Below are positions 39,183 to 49,209 of a DNA stretch of 64,000 bases, in pieces; position 1 is the stretch's first letter, and every line of letters begins with the position of its first letter. Source of the stretch: Gluconacetobacter diazotrophicus PA1 5. Lineage in GTDB: Bacteria > Pseudomonadota > Alphaproteobacteria > Acetobacterales > Acetobacteraceae. Below the pieces are notes generated by a model that was given only the letters and a program-made list of their open reading frames with translations, did not search any database and had not been told where the DNA came from. A program made the translations under genes and the position numbers. The stretch spans positions 3,140,001 to 3,204,000 of the forward strand of contig NC_010125.1 of assembly GCF_000067045.1 (NCBI RefSeq), read 5' to 3'.

Positions 39183-39827
39183 TCAGGCGGCCCGCCGCGC
39201 CATCATGCGCTGCTTCAGCCGGCCGAATCGTGCAACAGCGGCCAGCCGCCGGTCCAGGAAGTCCGCAACCGCGGCCCGGTCATCGCCCCGCGCCAGCCAG
39301 AACAGCAGCACCTGCGCATAGATCGTGCCCAGGGTCATGCGCTTGGTCTGGCGGGTGACCCCGGTCGCGCGGTCGCCCGCGGCCTCCCAGATCGCATCGA
39401 CCGTCCGTACCATGGTGCGCGCCAGCGCCGCGCCATGGCCGGGCGTCACCAGCACGCCCAGCGCCCGGCGCACCGCCGCGCGGTCGGGCGTGACCCTGTC
39501 CAGCCGCAGCAGGATGACCGCGCGCACCCGGCGGCTGAGGCGTGGTTCGTCCAGGCCATGCGCGGCCTCGATCATCGCGCGGTCGGCATGGTCGAACCAG
39601 GACTCGACCAGATCCGCCGGGCCGCCGGGAAACAGCAGGTCGGCATCCGCTCCGGCGACGTCGCGCAACACGTCCATGCCCCATCCGCGCTGGCCCGCCA
39701 CGTCGCCCATGCGGGCCAGGGCCGCGTCACGCGCCGCGCTGCGTTCCGGCCGCCCCGGAAGGGCGCAGGCGGCGGCGCATCCTGCCAGCCGGGCCGCCAG
39801 GCCGCTGGCGCATCGCTTCACGATCAT
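39183..39827 (-). CDS. COQ9 family protein
   Basis: This 214-residue, Ala/Arg-rich all-helical protein matches the COQ9 type seen in alphaproteobacteria: the block AVILLRLDRVTPDRAAVRRA and the C-terminal TLGTIYAQVLLFWLARGDDR are characteristic. COQ9 proteins bind lipid and assist COQ7 in ubiquinone biosynthesis. The ATG overlaps the stop of def (ATGA), with GGAGTACGCAC upstream. No coq7 gene is in the window. Confidence 0.78.
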   Translation of the reverse strand: MIVKRCASGLAARLAGCAAACALPGRPERSAARDAALARMGDVAGQRGWGMDVLRDVAGADADLLFPGGPADLVESWFDHADRAMIEAAHGLDEPRLSRRVRAVILLRLDRVTPDRAAVRRALGVLVTPGHGAALARTMVRTVDAIWEAAGDRATGVTRQTKRMTLGTIYAQVLLFWLARGDDRAAVADFLDRRLAAVARFGRLKQRMMARRAA

Positions 39828-40354
39828 GTGCGTACTCCGTATCGTCCGATTTCCTCGTCGAATCCCATCTGCCCCAGATCGGTCATCCGCATCGGGTAGA
39901 GAATACCGTCCAGGTGATCGTATTCATGCTGTAGCACGTTCGCCAGGAAACCCGACGCGACGCCCTGCACCGCCTGCCCTGCCCGGTCCAGGCCGGAATA
40001 GGCGATGCGGACATGCCGGGGCACCATGCCGCGCAGGCCGGGAATCGACAGGCAGCCCTCGGGCCGCAACGCCATCTCGTCATCCACGAGGCTGAGGACG
40101 GGATTGATCAGCACGCTGGTCTCACGGGGCGGATCGTCCCCTCCGGCGCTGCGTTCGGCCGGCACGCGGTAGACGAACAGCCGCAGCGAGACATGGACCT
40201 GCGGCGCCGCCAGGCCCGCGCCGCGCGCGTCCTCCATCGTCTCGATCATGTCGTCGATCAGGCGCGCGATGTCGGGCGCGGTGGGGTCCGCGACCTCGTC
40301 CGCGCGGCGCAGCAGCACGGGATGGCCCATCCGGGCAATCTTGAGCAGGGTCAT
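39824..40354 (-). CDS. def: Peptide deformylase
   Basis: This 176-residue metallopeptidase shows all three motifs: GLAAPQV (47-53), EGCLSIPG with metal ligand Cys101, and QHEYDHLDG with His143, Glu144 and His147. It removes the N-formyl group from nascent chains. Arg and Val substitutions around PHVRIAYS are normal. It is not next to fmt, as is common elsewhere, but upstream of coq9. Confidence 0.92.
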   Translation of the reverse strand: MTLLKIARMGHPVLLRRADEVADPTAPDIARLIDDMIETMEDARGAGLAAPQVHVSLRLFVYRVPAERSAGGDDPPRETSVLINPVLSLVDDEMALRPEGCLSIPGLRGMVPRHVRIAYSGLDRAGQAVQGVASGFLANVLQHEYDHLDGILYPMRMTDLGQMGFDEEIGRYGVRT

Positions 40355-40435
40355 GGTCTGTAGCCGTCCTTCGCCGGTAAAGCAGGGCCTCTAAAATAGT
40401 CTGGCCGCTTCCTGCGGGAAACGGGCGGAATGATT

Positions 40436-40464
40436 TGTGTTTTCCGCGAAGCCCATGTTATAGG
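40436..40464 (+). promoter_or_regulatory. Candidate sigma-70 promoter of rpsU
   Basis: TTGTGT (40436-40441), an exact 17-bp spacer and TTATAG (40459-40464) give a strong-looking promoter. The start would be near 40471, leaving a leader of about 100 bases before rpsU. Confidence 0.55.
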
Positions 40465-40571
40465 TCCGCCCCACTCGGGAATCGCATGCAGGGCTGGGCC
40501 TTGGGCGGTCATCCCGCCATGACGGATTTCGTGGCCGATCAGGACAGCCACAAACAGGAGTTGACGACCAA

Positions 40572-40775
40572 GTGCAGGTTCTCGTTCGCGACAACAATGT
40601 CGACCAGGCTCTCAAGGCGCTCAAGAAGAAGATGCAGCGTGAAGGCATCTTCCGTGAAATGAAGCTGCGTCGCCACTACGAAAAGCCGTCCGAGCGCAAG
40701 GCGCGCGAGGCTGCCGAAGCTGTGCGCCGCGCCCGCAAGATGGAGCGCAAGCGCCTGGAGCGCGAAGGGTTCTAA
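40572..40775 (+). CDS. rpsU: 30S ribosomal protein S21
   Basis: The 67-residue, Lys/Arg-rich product ([20 protein letters not shown] at the start, [20 protein letters not shown] in the middle) is typical S21. It is a small-subunit protein that helps in mRNA selection. The GTG start has AGGAG eleven bases upstream, a longer than usual spacing. A terminator follows directly. Confidence 0.95.
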   Translation: MQVLVRDNNVDQALKALKKKMQREGIFREMKLRRHYEKPSERKAREAAEAVRRARKMERKRLEREGF

Positions 40776-40803
40776 TCTGCCCCTCCGGGTCAGTCCGAAT
40801 CAG

Positions 40804-40834
40804 AAAGGCCGGCATCCTGGGGATGCCGGCCTTT
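40804..40834 (+). terminator. Intrinsic terminator of rpsU
   Basis: A 14-bp perfect stem, AAAGGCCGGCATCC / GGATGCCGGCCTTT, with a TGG loop is followed by TTCC, 29 bases after the rpsU stop. Confidence 0.92.
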
Positions 40835-40856
40835 TCCATATCTGTTGTCCCAAAAG

Positions 40857-40879
40857 GCCGGGCCCTGTCCGGGCCCGGC
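40857..40879 (-). terminator. Intrinsic terminator of leuB
   Basis: On the minus strand GCCGGGCCC-GGACA-GGGCCCGGC forms a 9-bp perfect stem followed by CTTTTGGG, 11 bases after the leuB stop. Confidence 0.88.
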
Positions 40880-40889
40880 GGGAACAGCC

Positions 40890-42002
40890 TCAGCCGTTCA
40901 GTTTGTCGAGTTCGCGCACCACGGCCTCGCCCATGACAGCGGTGCTGACCGGGGCCATGCCGGGGCTCATGATGTCGGCGGTGCGCAGGCCGCTGGCCAG
41001 GACGTTGGCGACCGCCTTTTCGATCAGCGCGGCCTCGGCCTCCATCGCGAAGGAATAGCGCAGCAGCATCGAGAACGAGAGGATCTGCGCCAGCGGATTC
41101 GCGATGCCCTTGCCCGCGATGTCGGGCGCGCTGCCGTGGATGGGTTCATACAGCGCGGGCCGGCGGCCGGCGGCGTCCACCGCGCCCAGCGTGGCGGAGG
41201 GCAGCATGCCCAGGCTGCCGGTCAGCATCGACGCCAGGTCGGACAGCAGGTCGCCGAACAAGTTGCCGGTCACGATCACGTCGAACTGGCGCGGGTTGCG
41301 CACCATCTGCATCGCGCAATTATCCGCCAGCATGTGGCTGAGTTCGACATCCGCGTACTCGCGCGCGTGCAGGTCGGTCACGACCTCTTTCCACAACAGG
41401 CCGCTTTCCATCACGTTGCATTTTTCGACCGAGCAGACGCGATTGCCGCGCTGCCGCGCCAGGTCGAAGGCGACGCGGGCGACGCGCTCGATTTCCGCCG
41501 TGGTGTAGACTTCCGTGTTGATGCCGCGCTTCGTGCCGTCGGGCAGGGTCTCGATCCCGCGCGGCTCGCCGAAATAGATGCCGCCCACGGTTTCGCGCAC
41601 GATCATGATATCCAGCCCGGCCACGACCTCCGGCTTCAGCGTGCTGGAATCGACCAGCGCGTCGAACACCTTGGCCGGACGCAGGTTGGCGAACAGTCCC
41701 AGTTCCTGGCGCAGTTTCAGGATCGCGATTTCCGGGCGGCGGTCGAAACCGGCCGACGCCCATTTCGGATCGCCGACCGAACCGAACAGCACCGCGTCGG
41801 CCGCCTTCGCCGCCGCGATCACCTCGTCACGAATCGGCACGCCATGCACCGCCAGCGACGCGCCACCGACCAGGTCCTCGGAAATGTCGAAGACGATGCC
41901 GCGCGTGCGGCTCATCCACGCCACGACCCGCGCGACTTCGTGCATGATCTCGGGGCCGATCCCGTCTCCGGGCAGGACAAGGAGCTTCTTGGTAACGGTC
42001 AT
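40890..42002 (-). CDS. leuB: 3-isopropylmalate dehydrogenase
   Basis: This 370-residue enzyme opens with [20 protein letters not shown]. It has [24 protein letters not shown] (substrate Args), the substrate loop [16 protein letters not shown], and [20 protein letters not shown] with the metal-binding Asp residues. [20 protein letters not shown] closes the NAD site. It oxidises 3-isopropylmalate in leucine synthesis. It lies 33 bp after leuD as the last gene of leuCDB. Confidence 0.96.
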   Translation of the reverse strand: MTVTKKLLVLPGDGIGPEIMHEVARVVAWMSRTRGIVFDISEDLVGGASLAVHGVPIRDEVIAAAKAADAVLFGSVGDPKWASAGFDRRPEIAILKLRQELGLFANLRPAKVFDALVDSSTLKPEVVAGLDIMIVRETVGGIYFGEPRGIETLPDGTKRGINTEVYTTAEIERVARVAFDLARQRGNRVCSVEKCNVMESGLLWKEVVTDLHAREYADVELSHMLADNCAMQMVRNPRQFDVIVTGNLFGDLLSDLASMLTGSLGMLPSATLGAVDAAGRRPALYEPIHGSAPDIAGKGIANPLAQILSFSMLLRYSFAMEAEAALIEKAVANVLASGLRTADIMSPGMAPVSTAVMGEAVVRELDKLNG

Positions 42003-42035
42003 CTCGGTCTTCCAGTAGTGACGACGGGTGCGGCG

Positions 42036-42659
42036 TCAGTCGATGACGATCCGCGTCTGCCAGGGCTGGGCCCGTTCGCGCGTGGCCTCGAAAGTGTCGA
42101 TCGCGCCTTCGTGCTGCAGGGTCTGGCCGATATCGTCCAGCCCTTCCAGCAGCAGGTGCCGGCGCAGCGGATCGATCTCGAAGGCGATTTCGGCGCCGTC
42201 CGGGCGGATGACCACCTGGCGTTCCAGATCGACCGTCAGCCGGCCGTTGCCGCCCAGCCGCGCATCGTCCATCAGCGCGTCGCAGACCTCGCGCGGCAGC
42301 CGGATCGGCAGGATTCCGTTCTTGAAGCAGTTATTGAAGAAGATATCCGCAAAGGACGGCGCGATCACGCAGCGGATGCCGAAATCCAGCAGCGCCCACG
42401 GCGCATGTTCGCGCGACGAACCGCAGCCGAGATTGTCGTAAGTGATCAGGATGCCGGCCTGGCGATAGGGCGCCTGGTTCAGCACGAAATCGGGCTTTTC
42501 GGACCCGTCCGGATTGTAGCGCATGCCGTCGAAGGCATGCACGCCCAGCCCCGACCGCTTGGTGGTCTTCAGGAACCGGGCGGGAATGATCTTGTCCGTG
42601 TCGATGTTCGCTTCGGGCAGCGGCGCCGCGATCGCGGTCAGGACGGTGAATTTCTCCAT
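42036..42659 (-). CDS. leuD: 3-isopropylmalate dehydratase small subunit
   Basis: This 207-residue swivel-domain subunit has [40 protein letters not shown] and [20 protein letters not shown], all LeuD signatures. With LeuC it isomerises 2- to 3-isopropylmalate. It starts three bases after the leuC stop, indicating coupling. Confidence 0.95.
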   Translation of the reverse strand: MEKFTVLTAIAAPLPEANIDTDKIIPARFLKTTKRSGLGVHAFDGMRYNPDGSEKPDFVLNQAPYRQAGILITYDNLGCGSSREHAPWALLDFGIRCVIAPSFADIFFNNCFKNGILPIRLPREVCDALMDDARLGGNGRLTVDLERQVVIRPDGAEIAFEIDPLRRHLLLEGLDDIGQTLQHEGAIDTFEATRERAQPWQTRIVID

Positions 42660-42662
42660 GGC

Positions 42663-44066
42663 TCAGATCAGCTCCCGCACGTCTGTCAGATGTCCCGTGA
42701 CCGCCGCCGCCGCCGCCATGGCGGGCGACAGCAGGTGGGTGCGGCCGCCCGGGCCCTGCCGTCCCTCGAAATTGCGGTTCGAGGTCGAGGCGCAGCGCTG
42801 GCCGGGGGTCAGCTTGTCCGGGTTCATGCCCAGGCACATCGAACAGCCTGCCTCGCGCCATTCGAAGCCGGCATCGCGGAAGATGCGGTCCAGCCCCTCC
42901 TGCTCGGCCTGGGCCTTCACGATGCCCGAACCAGGCACCACCATCGCGCGCACGCCCGGCGCGACATGACGGCCCGCCACCACCGCGGCCGCCGAACGCA
43001 GGTCCTCGATCCGGCTGTTGGTGCAGGACCCGATGAAGACGACATCCACCGGCACGCCGGCAATCGGCTGCCCGGCCTGCAGGCCCATATAGTCCAGCAT
43101 GCGCCGCATCTGCCCGCGCCGGGCCTCGTCGGGCTCGGCCTGCGGATCGGGGACCGTGCCCGTCACCGGAATGACGGTTTCCGGGCTGGTGCCCCAGGTC
43201 AGGACCGGCGGAATGTCCTCGGCCCGCAATTCGACGACCTTGTCGTACTGCGCGCCCTCGTCCGCAGGCAGCGTCTTCCACCAGGCCACCGCCTGGTCGA
43301 ACGCCTCGCCCTGCGGGGCGAAGGGGCGGCCGCGCACATAGTCGAACGTCGTCTGGTCGGGCGCGACCAGGCCGGCGCGGGCGCCGGCTTCGATCGCCAT
43401 GTTGCAGATCGTCATCCGGCCGGCCATGTCCAGCCCGCGAATGGTCGATCCCGCGAATTCGATCACATGCCCGGTGCCGCCCGCCGTGCCGATGCGGCCG
43501 ATGATCGCCAGCATCACGTCCTTGGCCGTCACCCCCGCGCCCAGCGGGCCCTCGACCACCACCTTCATGTTCCGCGCGGGCTTCTGGAGCAGCGTCTGGG
43601 TCGCCATGACATGCTCGACCTCGGACGTGCCGATGCCGAACGCCAGCGCACCCAGCGCGCCGTGGGTGGACGTATGGCTGTCGCCGCAGACGATGGTCAT
43701 GCCAGGCAGCGAAATCCCCTGTTCCGGCCCCACGACATGTACGATGCCCTGGCGTTCGGACAGCAGCGGGAAATAGGGAACGCCAAATTCCCGGACATTG
43801 CGCTCCAGCGTTTCGACCTGGTTGCGGCTTTCCGGTTCCTCGATCGGCCGGGTACGGTCCGACGTCGGCACGTTATGGTCCACCACCGCGATGGTGGCGT
43901 CCGGGCGGCGCAGGCGCCGGCCGCTGGCGCGCAGCCCCTCGAACGCCTGGGGGCTGGTGACTTCATGCACCAGGTGGCGGTCGATGTAGAGAATGGCCGT
44001 GCCGTCCTCAAGCCGTTCGACGACATGACTGTCCCAGATCTTGTCGAACAGCGTGCGTGCGGCCAT
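42663..44066 (-). CDS. leuC: 3-isopropylmalate dehydratase large subunit
   Basis: The 467-residue aconitase-type subunit carries VVDHNVPT and [20 protein letters not shown]. Its 4Fe-4S ligand cysteines lie in [14 protein letters not shown] and [10 protein letters not shown] (CxxC), followed by [13 protein letters not shown]. Being an Fe-S enzyme it depends on assembly systems such as the suf operon in this window. ATG 44066, with AGGAAG upstream, matches family start [14 protein letters not shown]; the longer open frame to 44114 is not homologous. No leuA is present here. Confidence 0.95.
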   Translation of the reverse strand: MAARTLFDKIWDSHVVERLEDGTAILYIDRHLVHEVTSPQAFEGLRASGRRLRRPDATIAVVDHNVPTSDRTRPIEEPESRNQVETLERNVREFGVPYFPLLSERQGIVHVVGPEQGISLPGMTIVCGDSHTSTHGALGALAFGIGTSEVEHVMATQTLLQKPARNMKVVVEGPLGAGVTAKDVMLAIIGRIGTAGGTGHVIEFAGSTIRGLDMAGRMTICNMAIEAGARAGLVAPDQTTFDYVRGRPFAPQGEAFDQAVAWWKTLPADEGAQYDKVVELRAEDIPPVLTWGTSPETVIPVTGTVPDPQAEPDEARRGQMRRMLDYMGLQAGQPIAGVPVDVVFIGSCTNSRIEDLRSAAAVVAGRHVAPGVRAMVVPGSGIVKAQAEQEGLDRIFRDAGFEWREAGCSMCLGMNPDKLTPGQRCASTSNRNFEGRQGPGGRTHLLSPAMAAAAAVTGHLTDVRELI

Positions 44067-44107
44067 CGGTCTTTCTTCCTTTCTCTTCGTCATCGGATAC
44101 GCCAGCG

Positions 44108-44136
44108 CCGCCATCCGTCACGGGGACGAATGGCGG
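44108..44136 (-). terminator. Hairpin between rplS and leuC
   Basis: An interrupted stem, CCGCCAT + CGTC pairing with GACG + ATGGCGG (one mismatch, five-base loop), lies 42 bases after the rplS stop. It has no T-tract, so it may attenuate or stabilise RNA rather than fully stop transcription into leuC. Confidence 0.4.
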
Positions 44137-44177
44137 AGCGACGAACCCGGTCCTGTCCGCGTCGCGGGCGGAGAGGC

Positions 44178-44558
44178 TCAGGCCTCGGCCGACACCGTCT
44201 CACGCGCGCGCTCGGCGATACGGGCCGACTTGCCGCGACGGCCACGCAGATAATACAGCTTCGCGCGACGGACGGCACCGCGACGCACGACCTTGATCTC
44301 GGCGATCGTGGGGGCATAGAGCGGGAACACGCGCTCGACGCCTTCGCCATTCGAGATCTTGCGGACGGTGAAGTTGCTGTTCAGCCCCTTGTTCGACCGC
44401 GCGATCACCACGCCCTCGTAGGCCTGGATACGCTTGCGCTCGCCCTCGACGACGCGGACGGACACGCGGACCGTGTCGCCGGGGCCGAATTCCGGCACTT
44501 CGCGGGCGGCGGAAAGGCGCGCGATCTCGTCGGCCTCATACTGCTGGATAATGTTCAT
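44178..44558 (-). CDS. rplS: 50S ribosomal protein L19
   Basis: This 126-residue protein has the L19 blocks [60 protein letters not shown] and [20 protein letters not shown]. It sits at the subunit interface. It is the last gene of rpsP-rimM-trmD-rplS, 16 bp after trmD. The C-terminal tail is Ala/Arg-rich, as in other alphaproteobacteria. Confidence 0.96.
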   Translation of the reverse strand: MNIIQQYEADEIARLSAAREVPEFGPGDTVRVSVRVVEGERKRIQAYEGVVIARSNKGLNSNFTVRKISNGEGVERVFPLYAPTIAEIKVVRRGAVRRAKLYYLRGRRGKSARIAERARETVSAEA

Positions 44559-44574
44559 GATCGAGTCCCTCGTT

Positions 44575-45288
44575 TCAAAACTGTCTGTCAGTGCAGCCGG
44601 TGCGCTCCAGATGTGCGGCCCACAGGTCGGGCCGACGGGTCCGGGTCGCCGTCTCGGATTCAGTCTGCCGCCATCCGGCGATGGCGGCGTGGTGGCCGGA
44701 CAGCAGGATGTCGGGCACGTCGCGCCCTTCCCAGCTCGCCGGCTTGGTGTAGTGCGGATATTCCAGCAGCCCGTCGGAAAAGCTTTCCTCCGTGCCGCTG
44801 GCGTCGGAGCCCATGACCCCCGGGATCAGCCGGACGCAGGAATCCAGCAGCACCAGGGCCGCCATCTCCCCCCCCGACAGGACGTAGTCGCCGATCGAGA
44901 CCTGTTCGGCACCGCAGGCCTCCAGCGCCCGTTCGTCCACCCCCTCGTACCGGCCGCACAGCACGACCAGGCCCGGGCCGCCGGCATAGCGGCGCACGTC
45001 GTCCTGGCGCAGCGGGCGGCCGCGCGGCGTGGGATAGACCAGCGGACGCCCGGCCGGCGCCACGTCGCGGATCGCGGCCGACACCACATCGGGACGCATG
45101 ACCATGCCGGCCCCGCCCCCGAACGGCGTGTCGTCCACGACGCGATGCCGCCCCAGCCCGTACTCGCGCAGGTTCCGTGCCTCGACCGACCACAGGCCGC
45201 CTTCCAGCGCACGGCCGGCCAGCGACTGGCCCAGCGGGCCGGGGAACATGTCGGGGAACAGGGTCAGCACGGTGGCCCGCCAGGTCAT
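44575..45288 (-). CDS. trmD: tRNA (guanine-N1)-methyltransferase TrmD
   Basis: This 237-residue SPOUT-class enzyme has [37 protein letters not shown] and the trefoil-knot SAM site [16 protein letters not shown] with [20 protein letters not shown]. It makes m1G37 in tRNAs such as tRNA-Pro, preventing frameshifts; a tRNA-Pro(GGG) substrate is encoded in this window. ATG 45288 overlaps the rimM stop (ATGA). Confidence 0.95.
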
Positions 45289-45851
45289 GACGCACCCCCG
45301 GTTGCCGAAACCTCGACCTCGCCCTTGTCGGACAGGTCGCCCTGCACCTCGATCTCGTCCGGCAGGACCGCCTCGATCCGGCCGGCGGCGACGTCGACCA
45401 CCGGAAAGCACGCCCGGGTGAACGGCAGGATCAGGGGTGCATGCCCCTGGCCACCGAGTTCCAGGCTGACCCCCGCGCCGTAATCATGGACGACCAGCAC
45501 GCGGCCCAGCGGCGCGTCGGTGCCCTGGGCGCGGACATCCATGCCGATCAGGTCGGTGAAGTAGAATTCGTCCTGATCGGGCTCCGGCAGGCTGGTCCGC
45601 GCGACATAGAGGCGCCGGTTGACCATTGCCTGCGCGGCGTCGCGGCCCGACAGGGGCTGCCCCGCCGCGTCGCGCAGCTCGGCAATGCCGTCACCCCGCC
45701 AGCGCAGGCTCCAGACCTGTCCGTGCTCGTCGGTCAGCGCCCCATAGGCGGTCAGGTCCTCCGGCACGGCGGCGTAGCTGTGCACGCGCACCAGCCCCCG
45801 CACGCCATGCGGACGTCCCACCACACCCATCAGGATACGCTCGCGATCCAC
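45285..45851 (-). CDS. rimM: Ribosome maturation factor RimM
   Basis: The 188-residue protein has the N-terminal RimM domain ([40 protein letters not shown]) and a C-terminal PRC-barrel ([20 protein letters not shown] and [20 protein letters not shown]). It helps in 30S 3'-head maturation together with S19. It is coupled to trmD and lies 37 bp after rpsP. Confidence 0.93.
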
Positions 45852-45888
45852 CGTTCAGCCTGCCTGTGATCCTGTCCGCGCGTCCGAA

Positions 45889-46230
45889 TCAGGCCGCGGC
45901 AGCGGCGGCGGCGGCCGCACGCTCCTGCGCGCGCTTCTTCGGCGCCGACTTCTTCGGCTGTTCGGTGTAGGCGGGCTTCGGCGCCAGGCCGGCATTGCCC
46001 AGGAAGCGGGCGACGCGGTCGGTCGGCAGCGCGCCCTGCGACAGCCAGTGGGTGATGCGCTCGTTCACCAGGCGCACGCGGTCGGCGTGGTCGGACGGCA
46101 GCATCGGGTTGTAGGCGCCCACCTTCTCGATGAAGCGGCCATCGCGGGGCGAACGGCTGTCGGCGATCACGATGTGATAGTACGGACGCTTCTTCGCACC
46201 GGCGCGGGCAAGGCGGATCTTGAGGCTCAT
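45889..46230 (-). CDS. rpsP: 30S ribosomal protein S16
   Basis: The 113-residue product starts [20 protein letters not shown], with [20 protein letters not shown]-like and [20 protein letters not shown] segments, all typical of S16. A basic tail ends in nine consecutive Ala residues, encoded by GCN repeats. ATG 46230 has CGGAGAAT upstream and is preferred over an in-frame start at 46269. It is the first gene of the rpsP-rimM-trmD-rplS unit. Confidence 0.95.
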   Translation of the reverse strand: MSLKIRLARAGAKKRPYYHIVIADSRSPRDGRFIEKVGAYNPMLPSDHADRVRLVNERITHWLSQGALPTDRVARFLGNAGLAPKPAYTEQPKKSAPKKRAQERAAAAAAAAA

Positions 46231-46294
46231 TGAGACGATTCTCCGAAGTGAAATTCTGAATGCGGACAAAGGCGAAGCAAAAGCGGCGGGCCGT

Positions 46295-47680
46295 TCATCC
46301 GAACGGACGGCCGCCGGGCGGCTTCGCCCCCTTGGGCATGAGAGCGGACATTCCCTGGCGCATGAGTCCCTTCATGCCGAGCTTGTTGATCCGCTTCATC
46401 ATCGTGGACATGTCATCGAACTGCTTCAGCAGCCGGTTGACGTCCTGAACGCTGGTTCCCGACCCGGCGGCGATGCGCTTCTTGCGCGACGCCTTGATGA
46501 TGGCGGGCGTCTTGCGCTCCGCCCGGGTCATGGATGAAATGATGGCCTGGTGCCGCTTCAGGACCGAGGTATCCAGGTCCTTGTCGCCCATCGCCTGCTT
46601 GATCTTGCCCATGCCGGGCAGCATGTCGAGAATGCCCGACAGCGACCCCATTTTGGCGATCTGGCGGATCTGGGCCGCGTAGTCGTCCAGGTCGAACTGG
46701 CCCTTCATCATCTTGAGGGCGAGTTTCTCGCTCTCTTCATGATCCAGGGTGTCGGCGGCCTTCTCGACCAGGCCGGCGATGTCGCCCAGCCCCAGGATGC
46801 GGCCGGCGACGCGTTCGGGGTGGAATTCCTCCAGCGCGTCCAGCTTCTCGCCCGAACCGGTCAGCTTGATCGGCGCGCCGGTCATCGCGCGCATCGACAG
46901 CGCAGCGCCGCCGCGGGCGTCACCGTCCATGCGGGTCATCACCACGCCGGTCACGCCCACGGCCTCGTTGAACGCACGGGCGGTGTTGACCGCATCCTGG
47001 CCGGTCATCGCATCGACGACCAGCAGGGTTTCGGCCGGCGTGGTCTCGGTGCGGATCGCCCGCACCTCGTCCATCAGGGCCTCGTCGATCGACAGGCGGC
47101 CGGCGGTATCGAGGATGACGACGTCATAGCCTTCGCGCCGGCCGGTATCCATCGCCCGCCGCGCGATCTCGACCGGGGTCTGGCCCGGCACGATCGGCAG
47201 GGACGCGACGCCCGCGCGTTCGGCCAGTTGCTGCAACTGAAGCTGCGCGGCCGGGCGCTGGGTGTCCAGGCTGGCCAGCAGCACCCGCTTGCGCTCGCGC
47301 GTCGCCAGGCGCAGGGCGATCTTGCCCGACGTCGTGGTCTTGCCCGATCCCTGCAGGCCGACCATCAGGATCGGCACGGGCGGGACGGCGTTCAGGTTCA
47401 GCGGAACGGCACCCGCCCCGCCCAGCGCGTCGATCAGCGCGTCATTGACGATCTTGGCGACAGCCTGGCCGGGCGAGATGCTGCCCAGCACCTCGTGCCC
47501 CACGGCACGTTCGCGGACCTTGGCGACGAAATCCTTGACGACGGGCAGCGCCACGTCGGCGTCCAGCATCGCCAGGCGCACTTCGCGCATCGCCTCGGCC
47601 ACATCGGCCTCGGACAGCGCGCCGCGCTTGGCGAGGCCATCGAACACACCGGAGAGCTTGCCTGACAGCGTCTCGAACAA
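46295..47680 (-). CDS. ffh: Signal recognition particle protein Ffh
   Basis: This 461-residue SRP GTPase has an N-domain ([20 protein letters not shown]), a G-domain with [30 protein letters not shown] and [14 protein letters not shown], and a Met-rich M-domain ([12 protein letters not shown], then [20 protein letters not shown]). It delivers membrane-protein ribosome complexes to FtsY. The start is TTG at 47680, which matches family start [22 protein letters not shown] lies nine bases upstream. rpsP follows 64 bp downstream. Confidence 0.94.
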   Translation of the reverse strand: MFETLSGKLSGVFDGLAKRGALSEADVAEAMREVRLAMLDADVALPVVKDFVAKVRERAVGHEVLGSISPGQAVAKIVNDALIDALGGAGAVPLNLNAVPPVPILMVGLQGSGKTTTSGKIALRLATRERKRVLLASLDTQRPAAQLQLQQLAERAGVASLPIVPGQTPVEIARRAMDTGRREGYDVVILDTAGRLSIDEALMDEVRAIRTETTPAETLLVVDAMTGQDAVNTARAFNEAVGVTGVVMTRMDGDARGGAALSMRAMTGAPIKLTGSGEKLDALEEFHPERVAGRILGLGDIAGLVEKAADTLDHEESEKLALKMMKGQFDLDDYAAQIRQIAKMGSLSGILDMLPGMGKIKQAMGDKDLDTSVLKRHQAIISSMTRAERKTPAIIKASRKKRIAAGSGTSVQDVNRLLKQFDDMSTMMKRINKLGMKGLMRQGMSALMPKGAKPPGGRPFG

Positions 47681-47705
47681 AAGACATTCACCCCAAAAGA
47701 AGTCG

Positions 47706-47735
47706 CGCCACTGCGCGAGTCTTCGCGGAGTGGCG
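47706..47735. other. Long hairpin upstream of ffh
   Basis: CGCCACT and CGCGA pair with TCGCG and AGTGGCG around a GTCT loop, with a single G-G mismatch: a 12-pair stem starting 26 bases before the ffh start. It lies in the likely ffh leader and could affect translation; it does not resemble 4.5S RNA. Confidence 0.4.
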
Positions 47736-47746
47736 TTCCTGATTCG

Positions 47747-47769
47747 GGGGAGGCTTTACGCGCCTCCCC
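47747..47769 (-). terminator. Hairpin after the Spy-like gene
   Basis: GGGGAGGC and GCCTCCCC form an 8-bp perfect stem with a seven-base loop, 61 bases after the Spy-like stop codon. No T-run follows on the minus strand, so intrinsic termination would be inefficient. Confidence 0.45.
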
Positions 47770-47829
47770 ATCACCTGTCAACGATTTCGCCGGCCCCGGG
47801 CCGGAGCGACCAGGACCGGGACGGGCTTA

Positions 47830-48339
47830 CTACTTCCCGTCCGGGCCCTGGTCCGGCTTCATCAGCGCGCGCATCTGCTCGTGCAGGGCGTGGATCTTGT
47901 CCGCACGCTCCTTGGCCTGGGCAAGCTGCGCGGGCGTCAGGATGTCATGAATCTTCACCGCGATATCCAGCCGCTCGGCGGCTTCCGCCTGATGCGCGGC
48001 GTCGATCTGCTGCGTCAGCGCCGTCAGCTTCGCGCGGTCGACCGGGCCGGGCGTCAGCAGAAGCTCCTCGATCTGCTGGTGCAGGCCGTGAAACTGCTGC
48101 CAGTCGCCCTTGTGGTCCTTGTGCGCGGCCGCGAAGATCGCATGCAACTGCTTGTGCTGCGCCGGCGTCAGATTCAGCCCGGCCAGGAACCCCATATCGC
48201 CGTGCATGCCGCCATGGGGACCATGATGGCCCCATTCCCCGTGCATGCCGCCATCCGGCGGCGGCGCATCCTGTGCCATCGCGGCGGTACCGGACAGGCC
48301 CGCCAGCACCGTCACGGCCATGATCGTCTTCTTGAACAT
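47830..48339 (-). CDS. Periplasmic Spy/CpxP-like protein
   Basis: This 169-residue protein has a Sec signal (FKKTIMAVTVLAGLSGTAAMA-Q, cleavage near 22), a His/Gly-rich segment (MHGEWGHHGPHGGMHG) that may bind metal, and a helical domain with two LTPAQ motifs (LTPAQHKQL, LTPAQLAQAKER). The LTxxQ motif defines Spy/CpxP-type periplasmic chaperones and CnrX-like metal sensors. The His-rich loop tilts towards metal binding, but no metal-efflux gene is near. ATG 48339 begins the signal; upstream in-frame Mets are not favoured. Confidence 0.75.
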   Translation of the reverse strand: MFKKTIMAVTVLAGLSGTAAMAQDAPPPDGGMHGEWGHHGPHGGMHGDMGFLAGLNLTPAQHKQLHAIFAAAHKDHKGDWQQFHGLHQQIEELLLTPGPVDRAKLTALTQQIDAAHQAEAAERLDIAVKIHDILTPAQLAQAKERADKIHALHEQMRALMKPDQGPDGK

Positions 48340-48482
48340 TATCTGAGCCTCTTTCATTCCCCGATCCGGAATCGCGATTCCGGACTGACCTCGGGAATGT
48401 AACCACGGACGCGCGTTCCGAAATCGGGCGAATATGCTACGAAATGTAAGCATGGCCGCCCCCATGTTACAGCATGGCAAAT

Positions 48483-49184
48483 CTATCGCGATACAGTTCC
48501 ACCGCCGCGCGGACGCTCCGCCGGCAGCATTTCGCCGGTCGCGGCGTAATAGACGCGCTCGGCGATATTGGTCGCGTGGTCACCGATCCGCTCCAGGTTC
48601 TTGGCGATGAACAGCAGGTGGGTACAGGACCGGATGGTACGCGGGTCCTCCATCATGTAGGTCACCAGTTCGCGGAACATGGCGGTGTACAGCTCGTCCA
48701 CCGCCGCGTCGGACTGCCAGACCTCGACCGCGCCCGCGCTGTCCTGGCCGCTCATCGCGTCGATGGCGCGGCGCAGGTTCTCCTGCACCAGCCGCCCCAT
48801 GCCGCGCAGGCCGCCGGTCGGCACGTCGACCGGGGCGGCCTCCACCTTCAGCGACCGCTTGGCGATGCTGGCGGCGGAATCGCCGATGCGCTCCAGGTCG
48901 CCGGTGATCTTCAGGGCCGACACGATCTCGCGCAGGTCGCCCGCCATCGGCGCGCGCAGCGCCAGCAGCCGGATCGCCAGCGCCTCGACATCGCGCTCCA
49001 GCGCATCGACCTGCGGGTCGAGGGCCTGGGCCTCGTGCGCCGCGTGGATGTCGGCCTCGACGATCGCGTCGATCGCAAGCCCGGTCTGCCGCTCGACGAG
49101 ACGGCCCATGGCGGTCGTCATCCCACGCAGTTGGGTCAGCTCCTGCTCGTAGCTCTTGACGGTATGCGCCTGTTCCTTGCCCAT
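48483..49184 (-). CDS. phoU: Phosphate transport/signalling protein PhoU
   Basis: This 233-residue protein has two PhoU helical-bundle repeats: DAIVEADIHAAHEAQALDPQ followed by DLERIGDSAASIAKRSL, and SYMMEDPRTIRSCTHLLFIA-like (VTYMMEDPRTIRSCTHLLFI) followed by NLERIGDHATNIAERVYYAA. The paired E-R-I-G-D metal motifs are conserved. PhoU links the Pst transporter to PhoR-PhoB signalling and limits phosphate uptake. It lies 25 bp after pstB. Confidence 0.93.
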   Translation of the reverse strand: MGKEQAHTVKSYEQELTQLRGMTTAMGRLVERQTGLAIDAIVEADIHAAHEAQALDPQVDALERDVEALAIRLLALRAPMAGDLREIVSALKITGDLERIGDSAASIAKRSLKVEAAPVDVPTGGLRGMGRLVQENLRRAIDAMSGQDSAGAVEVWQSDAAVDELYTAMFRELVTYMMEDPRTIRSCTHLLFIAKNLERIGDHATNIAERVYYAATGEMLPAERPRGGGTVSR

Positions 49185-49209
49185 GCTGCCCCCTGTCTGT
49201 CAGTCCGTG

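Noticed and set aside
40486-40700. A small open frame starting in the rpsU leader and overlapping rpsU out of frame
   Set aside because: No ribosome binding site and no recognisable product; S21 in the other frame explains the coding signal.
40845-44816. A 1323-codon open frame on the plus strand opposite leuB-leuD-leuC-rplS
   Set aside because: It is antisense to four well-supported genes; its His/Arg/Gln-rich, low-complexity translation is what GC-rich codon bias produces in the opposite frame.
47706-47735. The long hairpin before ffh as a 4.5S (SRP) RNA gene
   Set aside because: It lacks the GGAAGCAGCC-type conserved core and the length of SRP RNA.
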